From the NCBI GenBank assembly GCA_963726665.1, contig CAVSDW010000017.1:124001-188000 (forward strand): a DNA stretch of 64,000 nt. Reading direction: 5' to 3'. The notes under the pieces are model-generated. The model was not told the DNA's origin, did not search any database, and saw only the letters and a list, made by a program, of their open reading frames with translations. This stretch comes from RPQJ01 sp963726665. Lineage in GTDB: Bacteria; Pseudomonadota; Gammaproteobacteria; Steroidobacterales; Steroidobacteraceae. Positions 17,344-28,533 of the stretch are shown here, one piece after another. Position 1 is the first letter of the stretch; every line of letters starts with the position of its first letter. A program made the translations under genes and the position numbers.

Positions 17344-19269
17344 ATGAGACTGCATACAAGAACGGAGCCCGAGGGCACCGCCCCGGTTCGAGTGCTCGTC
17401 GCGGACGATGAACCGCCGGTGCTCGACGCATACCGGCGTGTGCTCGACCCGCCGGCGACCGATGCCGGCACAGCGGTCCTCGACGACCTGCGCAACCGGC
17501 TTCTCCTGTCCGGCGGCAGCCCGGCACTCCTGGCAAGGCAGCCGCGAAGACCCCGCGCCTTCGACGCGACGTACTGCGTCGGTGCGGTCGAGGCGGTTGC
17601 TGCGGTGCGTTCCGCCATTGCTGAAAACAAGCCGTTTGCCATCGCATTCATCGATTCGGGCATGAATCCGGGGCACGATGGGCTGTGGGCCGCGCAACGG
17701 ATTCGCGAGATCGACCAGCAAGTCGAGATCGTGATCTGTGCAGCCGACTCCGACGTCAATCCTCTCCAGATCGGCCGCAGCATCGCGCCGGCGGACAAAC
17801 TCTACTACCTGCCGAAGCCATTTCACGCGCACGAAGTCCGGCAAATGGCGGTGGCCCTGGGCGAGAAGCGCGCATGCCTCGATCGACGCATGATCGAACA
17901 GGCGGAATGTGACAGCCTGACAGGGCTTCCCAGTCGAGCGAAATTCGTGGCCCGACTCAAGGCAGCCATCGCAGACTCGGAGCGGCACGGTCATGCCATG
18001 GCCCTGATGCATCTCGACCTCGACAATTTCCGAGGCATCAACGAGGCGCTCGGCAACGCAGCAGGCGACGAGCTGCTCCAGCGCATTGCAAGGCGCCTGC
18101 GCGAGATGCTGTGTCGTGACGACCTCATTGGACCGGTCGGCGAGGCGGATGCCGACGTCGACGTGGCGCGCATCGGTGGCGACGAGTTCGTCGTACTCGT
18201 CCGCAAACTCAAGGTTTCCGCAGACGTCCGCGCCATTGCCGAGCAGCTGACGAGCCCTGCGCTCACCACTGAGGACGCGGGTCGAACCACAGTCATGCTT
18301 ACGGCCAGCGTGGGCGTCGCATTCTACCCGGAGGACAGCGCGGACGACGACGCGCTGATCCGCCAATCCAGCATCGCCATGTACGCCGCGAAACGTACGG
18401 GCCGCGGCAACGTCGCATTCTTCAATGCGACGATGAAAGAAGGCGTGCACGCGAGGTTCAAGATGGAGCAGCGACTCCAGCGAGCGCTCGCGCGGCGCGG
18501 ATTCTCGCTCGAGTACCAGCCGCAATTCAACCTTGGTACCGGCCGGATCTCGGGCATGGAGGCGCTGTTGCGCTGGACGGACGCGGAGCTCGGAAGCGTT
18601 TCGCCGGAGGAGTTCGTTCCGCTCGCCGAGCAGTTGGGCCTGATCATGCCGATTGGTGAATGGGCGCTGCGCACGGCCTGCAGCCAGTTTCGCCAGTGGC
18701 AGGACGTGGGCCTGAATGCCGAACGTGTCGCCGTCAATGTCTCGCCCGTCCAGTTCACGCAGCCGGGGTACTGTGCAATGGTCGCCGCAGTGCTGCGCGA
18801 AGCCCAGCTCGACCCAGCCAGGCTCGAACTGGAGATCACTGAGTCGCTCGCGCTGCGCGACGATGCTCGAACCACGGAAGTCCTCGCCGAGCTCCGGCGG
18901 ATCGGCGTGTCCATCGCGATCGACGACTTCGGCACTGGCCACTCCAATTTCGGGCGCCTGAGTTCCGTTCCCGTGAACCGATTGAAGATCGACCGGGGTC
19001 TCGTGCAGAACATCGACTCGATGGGCCGAGGCGCGACCATCGTCCGCGGCATCGTGTCCATGGCGCGCGGTCTCGGCCTCGACGTCGTGGCCGAGGGCGT
19101 CGAGGACTTCGCGCAACTGCTCGACCTTCAGGAGCAGCAGTGCAACGAGGTGCAGGGCTTCCTCCTGAGCAGGCCACTGCCCGCCGAGGAGGCGACGCAG
19201 TTGCTGCACCGCCTCGAGGCCAGCACCGACACCGGTCGCACCATGCGACTGCGTTCACTCGCAGGATAG
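17344..19269 (+). CDS. Receiver-GGDEF-EAL cyclic-di-GMP regulator
   Basis: Protein of 641 residues. A response-regulator-like domain comes first (VRVLVADDEPPVLDAYRR, FIDSGMNPGHDGL, LPKPF), with acidic pair, acceptor aspartate and lysine in place. The GGDEF domain carries intact RIGGDEF near residue 277 (diguanylate cyclase). The EAL domain carries MEALLRW near 404, NVSPVQF, EITES, DDFGTGHSNF and EGVED, the residues needed for phosphodiesterase activity. Both activities are thus possible. There is no membrane segment. The start lacks a strong ribosome site. No kinase gene adjoins it. Confidence 0.92.
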   Translation: MRLHTRTEPEGTAPVRVLVADDEPPVLDAYRRVLDPPATDAGTAVLDDLRNRLLLSGGSPALLARQPRRPRAFDATYCVGAVEAVAAVRSAIAENKPFAIAFIDSGMNPGHDGLWAAQRIREIDQQVEIVICAADSDVNPLQIGRSIAPADKLYYLPKPFHAHEVRQMAVALGEKRACLDRRMIEQAECDSLTGLPSRAKFVARLKAAIADSERHGHAMALMHLDLDNFRGINEALGNAAGDELLQRIARRLREMLCRDDLIGPVGEADADVDVARIGGDEFVVLVRKLKVSADVRAIAEQLTSPALTTEDAGRTTVMLTASVGVAFYPEDSADDDALIRQSSIAMYAAKRTGRGNVAFFNATMKEGVHARFKMEQRLQRALARRGFSLEYQPQFNLGTGRISGMEALLRWTDAELGSVSPEEFVPLAEQLGLIMPIGEWALRTACSQFRQWQDVGLNAERVAVNVSPVQFTQPGYCAMVAAVLREAQLDPARLELEITESLALRDDARTTEVLAELRRIGVSIAIDDFGTGHSNFGRLSSVPVNRLKIDRGLVQNIDSMGRGATIVRGIVSMARGLGLDVVAEGVEDFAQLLDLQEQQCNEVQGFLLSRPLPAEEATQLLHRLEASTDTGRTMRLRSLAG

Positions 19270-19346
19270 CCGCGCCCGCGACCCGGGGGCCGGCGCTCCC
19301 GTACACTCGACGGTGGATTCGTACGCCGCCTGGACCCCGAGCGCCC

Positions 19347-20003
19347 ATGACCACGACCCCGCGAACCCTCACGCGACAGGCGCTGCACGAGGCGTCCGGC
19401 CAACTCGCCGCGCGCGACTCGACCCTTGCCGGCATACGCGAGCGTCTCGGCACGCCGCCCATGTGGGGCCGCCGACCGGGCTACGCGACGGTGGTCCGGA
19501 TCATCCTCGAGCAGCAGGTGTCGCTCGCGTCGGCGCGTACACTCTATCGACGGCTCCACACACACCTCGGCGGAATGACGCCGGAGCGTGTCGCCGCTTC
19601 CTCGGTAACGGCGCTGCGCGAGTTCGGGCTCACGCGCCAGAAGGCCGGTTATTGCCATGGCCTCGCCCTGCGCCTGCAGGACGGCAGCCTCGACCTCACG
19701 GCGGTGGCAAGGGCCCCGGACCAGGCGGGGCGCGCTGCCCTTCTCGATGTCCCCGGCCTCGGTCCCTGGAGCGTCGACATCTACTACCTGATGGCCCTGA
19801 GACGACCGGACGTCTGGCCAACCGGCGATCTCGCGCTTGCGGTGGCGCTGCGCGAACTGAAGCGCATGAAGCGGCTGCCCACCCGGGAGGAACAGCAGCG
19901 GATGGCGCGCCGCTGGGCGCCGTGGCGGTCGGTGGCGGCCCGCATGCTCTGGGCGCATTACCTCGAGGCGCGCGGCCAGTACTCCCCCGTCCCGCCGGCG
20001 TGA
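19347..20003 (+). CDS. DNA-3-methyladenine glycosylase II-type HhH-GPD protein
   Basis: Protein of 218 residues from the ATG at 19347. IILEQQVSLASARTLYRRL and LLDVPGLGPWSVDIYYLMALRRPDVWPTGD contain the helix-hairpin-helix and the catalytic aspartate of the AlkA/MpgII class, which excises alkylated purines. It lacks the four-cysteine FeS loop of endonuclease III. Monocistronic-looking; lies between the GGDEF-EAL gene and htpX. Confidence 0.88.
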   Translation: MTTTPRTLTRQALHEASGQLAARDSTLAGIRERLGTPPMWGRRPGYATVVRIILEQQVSLASARTLYRRLHTHLGGMTPERVAASSVTALREFGLTRQKAGYCHGLALRLQDGSLDLTAVARAPDQAGRAALLDVPGLGPWSVDIYYLMALRRPDVWPTGDLALAVALRELKRMKRLPTREEQQRMARRWAPWRSVAARMLWAHYLEARGQYSPVPPA

Positions 20004-20029
20004 ACTGCCGGGGACCGGGGTGGCCGGGC

Positions 20030-20055
20030 CTTGAAACGGCAGGAACGGGCCCCAT
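20030..20055 (+). promoter_or_regulatory. Sigma-32 (heat-shock) promoter for htpX
   Basis: CTTGAAA at 20030-20036, then 13 bases, then CCCCAT at 20050-20055. This matches the RpoH consensus (CTTGAAA, 11-16 bases, CCCCATNT) at both elements. It lies 81 bp upstream of the htpX ATG. HtpX is a heat-shock protease in enterobacteria, which supports the reading. Confidence 0.8.
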
Positions 20056-20136
20056 CCCGTGGCCCTCAAGCGGGACGGGTTTCATGAGAAACTTCGCCTG
20101 TAACACCCCGGGACACGTCCGGAACGGAGACTTTCG

Positions 20137-21003
20137 ATGAAGCGCATTTTCCTTTTCCTCGCCACCAACATCGCCGTGCTCGCGGTCGTTTCCATCGTGC
20201 TCAGGGTCCTGGGCATCGACCAGGCGATGGCCAGCCAGGGCGGCACGGGACCGCTGCTTGCGTTCTCCGCAGTGGTCGGCTTCACCGGCGCGATCATCTC
20301 GCTGCTCATGTCGAAGTTCATCGCCAAGAGGTCCACGGGAGCCCAGGTGATCACGGGCTCCGAGGGCGAGACCCAGCGCTGGCTGGTGGACACCGTGCGC
20401 ACGCTCGCCGAGAAGGCCGGCATCGGCATGCCCGAGGTCGCGATGTACGAAGGCCCGCCGAATGCGTTCGCCACGGGGGCATTCCGCAATTCCGCGCTGG
20501 TGGCGGTCTCGACCGGTTTGCTGCAATCGATGAACAGGCAGGAGGTCGAGGCCGTGCTCGGCCACGAGATCGGCCACGTCGCGAACGGCGACATGGTCAC
20601 GCTCACGCTGATCCAGGGCGTGGTGAACACGTTCGTGGTCTTCCTGTCGCGGGTCGTCGGCTCGATCGTGGATCGCGCGGTATTCAACAACGAGCGCGGA
20701 TCCGGGCCGGGCTACTTCATCACCGTCCTCGTCTGCCAGATCCTGTTCGGCATCCTCGCCTCGACGATCGTCGCGTGGTTCTCGCGCCGACGCGAGTTCC
20801 GCGCCGACGCGGCCTCCGCCGGGCTGCTTGGATCGCCCTCGCCGATGGTGAGCGCCTTGAAGCGCCTCGGCGGGATCGAGCCCACGGCGCTGCCGGAGTC
20901 CATCAAGGCCCTCGGCATCAACGACAAGCCGGGATTCATGGCGCTCTTTTCCACGCATCCCCCGATCGAGCAGCGCATCGCAGCCCTCGAACAGCGGCAG
21001 TAA
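20137..21003 (+). CDS. htpX: Membrane-bound zinc metalloprotease HtpX
   Basis: Protein of 288 residues (family about 290). Two N-terminal membrane helices (IFLFLATNIAVLAVVSIV and a second one), then the catalytic HEIGH with downstream REFRADAASAG supplying the third zinc ligand, and two further hydrophobic segments. Degrades misfolded inner-membrane proteins with FtsH. FSTHPPIEQRIAAL is the conserved C-terminus. GGAG precedes the ATG and a sigma-32 promoter lies upstream. The frame is clean although the next genes are heavily frameshifted. Confidence 0.96.
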   Translation: MKRIFLFLATNIAVLAVVSIVLRVLGIDQAMASQGGTGPLLAFSAVVGFTGAIISLLMSKFIAKRSTGAQVITGSEGETQRWLVDTVRTLAEKAGIGMPEVAMYEGPPNAFATGAFRNSALVAVSTGLLQSMNRQEVEAVLGHEIGHVANGDMVTLTLIQGVVNTFVVFLSRVVGSIVDRAVFNNERGSGPGYFITVLVCQILFGILASTIVAWFSRRREFRADAASAGLLGSPSPMVSALKRLGGIEPTALPESIKALGINDKPGFMALFSTHPPIEQRIAALEQRQ

Positions 21004-21051
21004 GCGGCCGCACGACTGTTTGATCGTTGCACACGAGCTGAGGTCCATGCG

Positions 21052-22029
21052 ATGAAAAAACTGTCGCTGCTGCTCCTGGCGCTCGCCTCGCCTGCCCGCC
21101 CACGCGGCCAAGAAGAACTACTCGTATACCGGGTCGGCAGTGCGTCGGACGTCACCGCCGCGACGACGGCCGGCGTCGTCCTCATGGGCGGGAGCACCGA
21201 CGTGGACGCGGCGTTCCAGTGGATGTGCGGGCTTTCAGGCAGCGGCGACTTCCTCATCGTGCGCGCGCGGGCACCGACGCCTACAACCCTTACGTCCGTG
21301 AGCTGTGCCCGAACGGAATTCGGTCGCGACGCTGATCATCCCGTCGATCGCCGCCGCGAACGACCCGTTCGTCGCGAGCACGATTGCCAGACGCAGAGGC
21401 ACTCTGGATCGCCGGCGGCGACCAGTCGAACTACGTGAAGTATGGACGGGACGCCGGTCCAGGCGGCGATCAACGCATTCGATCGCGCGCGGCGCCCGAT
21501 CGGCGGCACGAGCGCGGGGCTCAACGTCCTCACGCAGTTCGTCTATTCCGCGATGGAGAGCCAGGGAGTCGACTCGAGCCAGGCGCTCGCCGACCCCTAC
21601 AACAAGTACCTGACACTGGCCCGCGATTTCGTCGCTTCCGGTGCTGGAGGGAGTGATCGGCGATCCGCACTTCGCGGCGCGCGACCGCATGGGTCGCGAG
21701 CTCGCCTTTTGGCAGGATCGCCGCCGAAGGCTGGTCAGCGACGCCGCGGGCGATCGCGGTGGACGAGCGCACGGCGCTCCTGATCGACGCCCGCGACAAG
21801 CCGAGCGTGGTCGGAACCGGAAACGTCTACTTCATCGAGGCACGCGCCCGGCCGAGGCCTGCCAGCCGGCGACGCCGCTTACATACCGCAACGTCGACGT
21901 GTACCGGATCAACGCGAGCGCCGGCGGCTTCGACCTGCGCAAGTGGCAGGGCAGCAACGGCACCGCTACCAGGTCTCTGCGATTGCCGGCGTGCTGAGTT
22001 CGACGCAGGCGGGAGGCTCAGCGAACTGA
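21052..22029 (+). CDS. Exported S51-type peptidase (cyanophycinase-like), many frameshifts
   Basis: Starts MKKLSLLLLALASPA, a signal peptide, and continues with GVVLMGGSTDVDAAFQWM. The nucleophile elbow GGTSAGLNVL of S51 peptidases is intact near 21510, together with SGDFLIVRA, IAGGDQSNYVKY and VIGDPHFAARDRMGRE. To follow the protein one must change frame about eight times (near 21275, 21318, 21395, 21440, 21650, 21750, 21840 and 21970), yet no piece contains an internal stop. Extracellular or periplasmic cyanophycinases belong here. Either a pseudogene or, more likely, a stretch of poor sequence. Confidence 0.7.
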
Positions 22030-22075
22030 CGCCGCCGTGGCGATCAGCCGTTGCCGTGGGTAACCCGGCAGCAGC

Positions 22076-22666
22076 CTAGCGACGTCCCCACACCAGCAGC
22101 TGGTTGTTGGCCGGCATTGCGTGGTCGGCCTCGAGCTCGAAACCCTGCGCGGCCGCGAGCACGTTCACGGCCTCGAAGTCGCGGATACCACTCGCCGGAT
22201 CACGACTGCGCAATGAACGATCGAAAGCGGCATTGCTCTCGGACGTGAAACGCCCCGCGTAACGGAACGGACCGTAGACGGCGAGCAGGCCGCCCTCTCC
22301 CAGGATCCTGCCGACGCCGCGGAAAAAAGCCTCGACCTCGGGCCAGGACATGATGTGCAGGGTGTTGGCGCTGTACACCGCATCCGCGGCGAATGGCGGC
22401 CATTCGCCCTGCATCACGTCGAGTTCCACCGGCGAGCGGAGATTCGCCGTCCCCTCGGCGGCGATGCGCGCCAGGATGCCCGGCAGGTATTCCCTGCGGT
22501 CGGTGGGCTGCCAGTCGAGGTGCGCGAGCTCACGCGCGAAGTGAACGGCATGCTGGCCGGTCCCGGCACCGACCTCCACCACGCGCGAGCAATCCGCCAG
22601 CCAAGGGCGCAGGATCTCGAGGATGGGTTCCTTGTTTCGTTCGCAGGCTTCGGAGAATGGCAGCAC
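22076..22666 (-). CDS. SAM-dependent methyltransferase, DUF938 type
   Basis: About 196 residues from a GTG at 22666, chosen because GAGGA precedes it and because DUF938 proteins begin with this LPFSEACERNKEPIL block; an in-frame ATG at 22735 would add residues that look non-coding. VVEVGAGTGQHAVHFA is the SAM-binding motif I, and ANTLHIMSWPEVEAFF follows. The ending NNQLLVWGRR is typical. Substrate unknown. It is divergent from the amidohydrolase gene, with 171 bp between them. Confidence 0.85.
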   Translation of the reverse strand: MLPFSEACERNKEPILEILRPWLADCSRVVEVGAGTGQHAVHFARELAHLDWQPTDRREYLPGILARIAAEGTANLRSPVELDVMQGEWPPFAADAVYSANTLHIMSWPEVEAFFRGVGRILGEGGLLAVYGPFRYAGRFTSESNAAFDRSLRSRDPASGIRDFEAVNVLAAAQGFELEADHAMPANNQLLVWGRR

Positions 22667-22837
22667 GCACGTCCTCGATTGTTTGCCCAAGCCGACCGTC
22701 CAGGTGCGCGGGTCCCGCAGAATAGCAGTGCACAAGCGGGCTCCGGCAGCGCATACAATGTCGCGCCACCTGGGCGACGGTCTCCGGCGGAGTGGAGTCC
22801 CGGACTGAAGCCCGCAGACAGCAGGTCGACACGCACG

Positions 22838-24524
22838 ATGACCACGATACCGCGAGCCCGGGAAATCAGGGCGCTGAACCCGACATTCCTGCTCGCATTG
22901 CTGGTAGCCAGCTTATTTGGCATGGTCGCTGCGCATGCGGGCGCAGGCGTGCTCGTCAACGCGCGCATCCACACGCTGGACGGTGCGCACCCGGCTGCCG
23001 AGGCGTTGGCATGGAATGGCGACGGGCGAATCATCGCCATCGGGCGGCGCGCCGAAGTCGTGGCGCGGGCCCCTGGATTTCCCGTCCATGATGCGCAGGG
23101 CGCCACGGTGGTGCCGGGGCTCATCGACGCTCATGCGCACCTGATGGGACTCGGGTTCGCGCTGATGGAGGCCGACCTCGTCGGCACCCGCAACAAGGGC
23201 GAAATCATCGAACGCCTGCGCGCCTTCGCTGCAAGCCTGCCGGCCGGCGCATGGCTGCTCGGGCGCGGCTGGGACCAGAACGACTGGCCGGATCGCGAAT
23301 TCCCGACGGCTGCGGACCTCGACGCGGCGTTTCCGACGCGGCCGGTCTGGCTCGAGCGCGTGGATGGCCACGCGGGTTGGGCCAACAGCGCCGCCATGCG
23401 CCTGGTGGGCCGGGACCTCGGTGGCGACTGGCAAGCAGCGGGCGGTCGAATCCTGCGCGATGCCGGCCGGGCGACGGGCGTGTTCGTGGACACCGCAACG
23501 GACCTCGTGGGCTCCCTGGTGCCGCCCCCGGACGACGCGGCCCGCGCGGAGGCACTGCGGCGCGCGCTCGCGGCCACCGCGAGCGTGGGCCTGACCGGCG
23601 GTGCACGACATGGGCACGTCGCTCGACGATCTCCGGCTGTACCAGCGCTTCGCGGACCAGGGGGCTCTCACCCTCAGGGTCGTCGCCTATGCGGACGGGG
23701 AAGGTGCCGCGCTCGACGAACTGTGCCGGAGCGGCGCGTACCGCCATCCCGGCGGTCGCCTGGGATGCCGGGCGTGAAGTTCTATGCCGATGGCGCGCTC
23801 GGATCACGCGGCGCGGCACTGCTCGCGCCCTACGCCGACGATCCGCGCAACCGCGGGATCCTGGTCACCGCCCCGGACGTGCTAGTGAAAGGCGATTGCG
23901 TAAGGCAAGGCACTGCGGGCTGCAGGTCGCGACCCACGCCATCGGCGACCGCGGCAATCGCATCGTGCTCGAGGACTACGCGTTTGCGCTCGGCGCGCAG
24001 GCACGCAGCGATCACCGCTGGCGGATCGAGCACGCGCAGGTCGTCGCGCTGTCCGACATTCCGATCTTTGCGGAGCTCGGCGTCATTGCCTCGATGCAGC
24101 CCACGCACGCCACGTCCGACATGCCTTGGGCGGAGGCCCGCATCGGATCGCAGCGACTGGCGGGCGCATACGCGTGGCAGCGGTTCCTGCGCGCGCACGT
24201 GCGCATCGCGCTCGGCTCCGATTTTCCGGTGGAGTCGCCGGATCCGCGGCTTGGCCTGTACGCCGCCGAGACGCGACAGGACCTCAATGGAGCGCCGCCG
24301 GGGGCTGGATGCCGAGGCAGCGCCTCACGGCCATCGAGGCACTGCGCGGATTCACCTCCGACGCGGCCTGGGCGGGCTTCATGGAGCACGAGGTGGGCCG
24401 CCTCGCCCCGGGCATGCGTGCCGACTTCGTCGTGCTCGGCGGCGACCCGCTTTCGATCGCGCCTGCGAAACTGCCCACGATCAAGGTGATCTCGACCTGG
24501 GTCGATGGCTCGAGAGTCTACTGA
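22838..24524 (+). CDS. Exported amidohydrolase (YtcJ-like), frameshifted
   Basis: Starts MTTIPRAREI with a hydrophobic signal (LLALLVASLFGMVAAHAGA). GLIDAHAHLMGLG is the first metal motif, VATHAIGDRGNRIVLEDY and HRWRIEHAQVV the later histidines, and ALGSDFPVESPDP the catalytic aspartate; GMRADFVVLGGDPL closes the composite beta domain. This order is that of the large Amidohydro_3/YtcJ group. Frame changes occur near 23600, 23760, 23900 and 24300. The reaction (hydrolysis of a C-N bond in an unknown substrate) is inferred from the family. Confidence 0.8.
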
Positions 24525-24576
24525 GCCGTCCGCGAACCGGGCTAAGCTAGCGACCCTGTCCCGGCCCCAGGTACGA

Positions 24577-26335
24577 ATGATGACCCGAACGGCACGCATT
24601 GCCGCCAGCTTCGTATTGGCGTCCGCCATCGCGCTGGTCGCGTGCCAGCACACCCCGGCGCCCGACGCCCACGACACGAACGCAAGCGCAGCTGCGACGC
24701 GGGCAAAGTCCCGAGCCGGCGTCGGCGCGGCGAACCCGCTCGCAGTTGAAGCGGGTCTCGCCGTCCTGCGCGATGGGGGCAACGCGGTGGACGCCGCGGT
24801 CGCCGTTCAGGCCGCGCTCGGACTCGTGGAGCCGCAGAGCTCGGGGCTCGGCGGCGGTGCGTTCCTCGTCTTCACTACGACGGAAAGACCGGCAAGGTTA
24901 CGGCCTTCGAGGGGCGCGAGACCGCGCCTGCGGGTGCGACGCCGGACATGTTCATCGGCGAGCGACGGAAAGCCGCTCTCGTACGCCGACGCGGTCACGA
25001 GCGGCCGCTCGACCGGCGCGCCGGGCGCGATCGCGATGCTCGGACTGGCCCACGAGCGTTTCGGCCGTTTGCCGTGGCGCGCCCTCTTCGGGACCGCGAC
25101 GCGCGCGGCCGACCAGGGCTTCGGCGTGCCGAAGCGGCTGGCTCGATTTGCCGGCGGCGACTTCCCGCAGGCGACGTTGCCGGACGCGCGCGCGCTGTTC
25201 TCGCGGCCCGACGGCACGCCGGTGCAGGCGGGCGACACGCTGACCAATCCCGCGTACGCGCAGACGCTGCGTGCGATCGCATCCAGCGGACCTCGCACGC
25301 TGCTCGAGCGGCCGATCGCCGCGCAGATCGCCACGCGCACTCACGCGGAACCCCGGCCCGGCACGATGACCGCCGCGGACCTCGCGGCCTACCGCCCGCA
25401 CGAGGTCGAGCCCCTGTGCCGCCCGTATCGCGTTTACGTCGTGTGCGTTCCACCGCCGCCCTCGAGCGGCGTGTCACTGCTCGAGATGCTCGCGATCCTC
25501 GGGCAGACCGACATCGCGTCGCGCGGCCCGTCCGATCCGCAGGCGTGGTTCCTGTTCGCCGAGGCCAGCCGCCTCATGTACGCCGATCGCGACCAGTACG
25601 TCGCAGACCCGGCGTTCGTGCGGGTCCCGGTGGCGGGCCTGCTCGACCCGGGCTACGTTGCGACGCGCGCCGCACTGATCGGCAGCGTGGCGGGGCCTGC
25701 GCCCGCGGCCGGCGTGCCGCCCGGACTCGCAGCGCGCCTCGGCCGCGATGCGACGAACGAGGCGGCCGGCACCAGTCACTTCGTGGTCGTGGACGGCGAC
25801 GGCAATGTCGTCTCGATGACGACCACCGTCGAATCGATCTTCGGCTCGGGCCGCGCGGTCGGACGGATTCTTCCTGAACAACCAGCTCACCGACTTCTCG
25901 TTCCGGGCCGTGGAGGACGGGAAGCCCGTCGCCAACGCCGTGGCGCCGGGCAAGCGGCCGCGCTCGTCGATGTCGCCCGTCATCGTGCTGGACCGCGACG
26001 GACGCTTCCTCGCGGCGCTCGGCTCGCCCGGCGGTTCCGCGATCCTCACGTACAACGCGAAGACCATCGTGGGCCTGCTGGACTGGGGGCTCACGATGCA
26101 GCAGGCGATCGACCTGCCGAACCTGTATCGCGCGCGGCACCGATTTCTACGGCGAGGTCGACGAAGTTCCCGCCCGAGGTCCTGGCGGCGCTCGCTGCGC
26201 GCGGCGTGGTGGTGAAGGCCGGACGCGGCGAGGAATCGGGCTTGCACGGCGTGATCGTGCGTGACGCGGGGCTCACTGGAAGGCGGCGCCGATCCGCGCC
26301 GCGAAGGCCAGTGGCGGGAACTCGAGATCAGATAG
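24577..26335 (+). CDS. Gamma-glutamyltranspeptidase, lipoprotein type, frameshifted
   Basis: The N-terminus has a lipoprotein signal ending IALVAC. NPLAVEAGLAVLRDGGNAVDA and SSGLGGGAFLVF are the large-subunit opening; GTSHFVVVD carries the threonine at which the precursor self-cleaves and which acts as nucleophile, and GSPGGSAILTYNAKTIVG shapes the gamma-glutamyl site. It cleaves gamma-glutamyl compounds such as glutathione in the periplasm. Frame changes near 24880, 25870, 26140 and 26270. It converges with the next gene, overlapping by 8 bp. Confidence 0.82.
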
Positions 26336-27318
26336 GCGCCAGCGTGCCGACGCCGAGTTCCACGGCGCGCCGATAGACGAGGGACGCGGCGGCGAGATCC
26401 TGCGCCGCCACACCGAGCGACTTGTACACGGTCACCTCCGCGCGGAGCGTCGCCCGGGCGAAGTTCCCGCCAGCACCTCGCCGATTTCCGCCACGATGTG
26501 CGCTTCCGTAACCACGCCCGCGCCGATCGCGTGCAGCAGTTCGCCGGCCTGCGCCATCGCGCTGGCGCGGTAGTCCACGAAGAATCGCGACATCGCGACG
26601 CAGTCGTCGTCCACCTCGCTGCACGACGGGATCGACGCCCCGACGAGGCAGAGATGCGTTCCCGGGCGGACGTCGGCGCCGAACAGCAACGGGTCCGGTG
26701 ATGAAGTGACGGTGCAGACGACGTCCGCCTCAGCCAGCGCTTCGCGCACGCTCGACACGACACGCACGTCCCGCGACCCCACGCCGTGCCCGATCCGCGA
26801 GCCCCTGCGCGGCCACGGGATTCCGGCCCCAGACCAGCAGCCGCTCGAACGGGCGCACGGCCTGGAATGCCTCGATGTGCGAGACCGCCTCCTCGCCCGT
26901 GCCGATGATCGCGAGCACCTTCGAGTCCTCGCGCGCGAGCGCGCGGGTCGCGACCACGCTGGCCGCGGCCGTGCGGACGGCGGTGAGCACCGACGACCTC
27001 CAGGAGCGCGATGGGGCGCCCGTTTCGCGCCTCGCACAGCATGTACAGGCCCAGGTGCGACGACAGGCCGACGGCGGGATTCCCCGGGAACAGGGACAGC
27101 AGCTTGATGCCGAAGCACTCCGGATCGCCGAGGTATCCCGGCATGGTTCCAAGCGCGCCCTGCCCGCCCGGCAATCGCATGATCTGTCGCAACGGCATGA
27201 TGGTCCGGCCGGCGCTCACGGCCCGCATCGCCTCGGCGACGGCCTCGACGCAGTCGCCGTACGGCAGGAGCCGTCGCACGTCCTCGCCCTTGATCACGCG
27301 GATTTCCAGCGGCTGCAT
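26328..27318 (-). CDS. Ornithine cyclodeaminase/mu-crystallin family enzyme, frameshifted
   Basis: Starts MQPLEIRVIKGEDVRRLLPY at 27318. MRLPGGQGALGTMPGYLG, then LAIIGTGEEAVSHIEAF (NAD-binding motif) and VCTVTSSPDPLLFG mark the family, which deaminates amino acids such as ornithine to proline or acts as an imine reductase. The frame changes at about 27000, 26800 and 26460. The ending VGTLAPI is reached at 26328. Specific substrate cannot be assigned: the key ornithine-binding residues are not clear through the breaks. Downstream member of the minus-strand run that starts with cphA. Confidence 0.78.
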
Positions 27319-28533
27319 TCGTTCGCTCCGCTGTCGGATCAGTGCCTTGCGCGTCGCGGCGAGCGCATCCACAGTGAATTCACGACCGCCAGCAAGCGCG
27401 ATCGCGCTGCCGCAAAGCACCAGCGCCTTGCCTGCGCCGAGCCAGTGCGAAAGCACCCCGGCCGCGAGCCCGGATGCGGCCGGGACGACTGTGAAATGAC
27501 GGTATAGGTCGCGAGCACGCGACCGCGCACGGCCTCGTCGGAATTGACCTGGATGCCGGCGACGATCAGGAGAGCGCGAACCCTCCACCGACACCGACCC
27601 CGAACAGCAGCGCGACCGCAACGCCGGCACTGCCGGCGAACCGATGGACGCGAGCAGTGTTCCGACGGCCGCCGTCGCCGCCAGGATGCTGATGCCGCTC
27701 GGCAGCGCCGACGCGAGCTTGAGCGCGCCGAGCCCGCCCGCCATCAGCGCCACGGCCAGCGTGCCGAGAAACAGGCCGCGGCTCAGGTCGCCCAACCCGA
27801 ACTGGGAATTGGCCAGCTTCGGCAGCAGTACCTGCATCGGGCCCATCGAGAGATAGCCGACGATGGCCGCGAGCATCAGTTGCGCCGAGCAGCGGCTTGC
27901 GAACGATCGCGGTGACGCCTTCGCGGATCTCGTCGCGGCACGTGCCGGAGTGGCCGGTCGGAGCGGCGCGAGTCGATCCGCAGCAGCAGGACCGAGCCCA
28001 GGATGAAGAACGCCGCGGCAGTCAGCGAACACCCCGGGCCATCCAGTGATGCTGCGGATCATCCCTATCATCAGCGGCCCGAGGCCAAAACCGAGCATGA
28101 CCAGCAGGTTGAGCGCGAGTGCGCCCGCGCGCAGCTCGTCGATCTTGACCACCTGCGTCACCGCCGCCATCCGCGCCGGGGATACGAACGACCAGCCTAT
28201 TCCAGCGAGTGTCGCCGCAGCCAGGAACAGCGGCACGCGCGAAGACGGTGAATCGATCAGCGTGTCGGCGGCAAGCAGCAGCAGCGCTGCAACCACGAAC
28301 ACGGCCTGCGCGTAGTTGATCAGCCTGACGGGAGCGAGCCGATCGCAGAGCACGCCCGCATACCAGCCGAGCACGATGGGCGGCCCGAAACACAAGCCGA
28401 ACCCGATGCCGGACAGGAGGTCAGAGCCGAGCACCTCCTGTGCATACATGATCACCGAGTAATTGATCATGTGCCCGGCCGTGAATGCCAGCAGGCATGA
28501 AAGATAAAAGGCCGGATAGCGCTTGAAGATCAA
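27319..28533 (-). CDS. MFS transporter, frameshifted
   Basis: The start is the TTG at 28533, whose first bases overlap the TGA of the cytochrome/Vgb-like gene. It gives IFKRYPAFYLSCLLAF, which opens MFS proteins of the EntS-like group. Later helices include GIGFGLCFGPPIVLGW with the cytoplasmic loop DRLAPVR, and LMAGGLGALKLASALPSG. Frame changes near 28000 and 27580 prevent a single reading. The exact stop is uncertain because the last frame runs into the next gene; the end given is approximate. Transported compound unknown. Confidence 0.7.
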
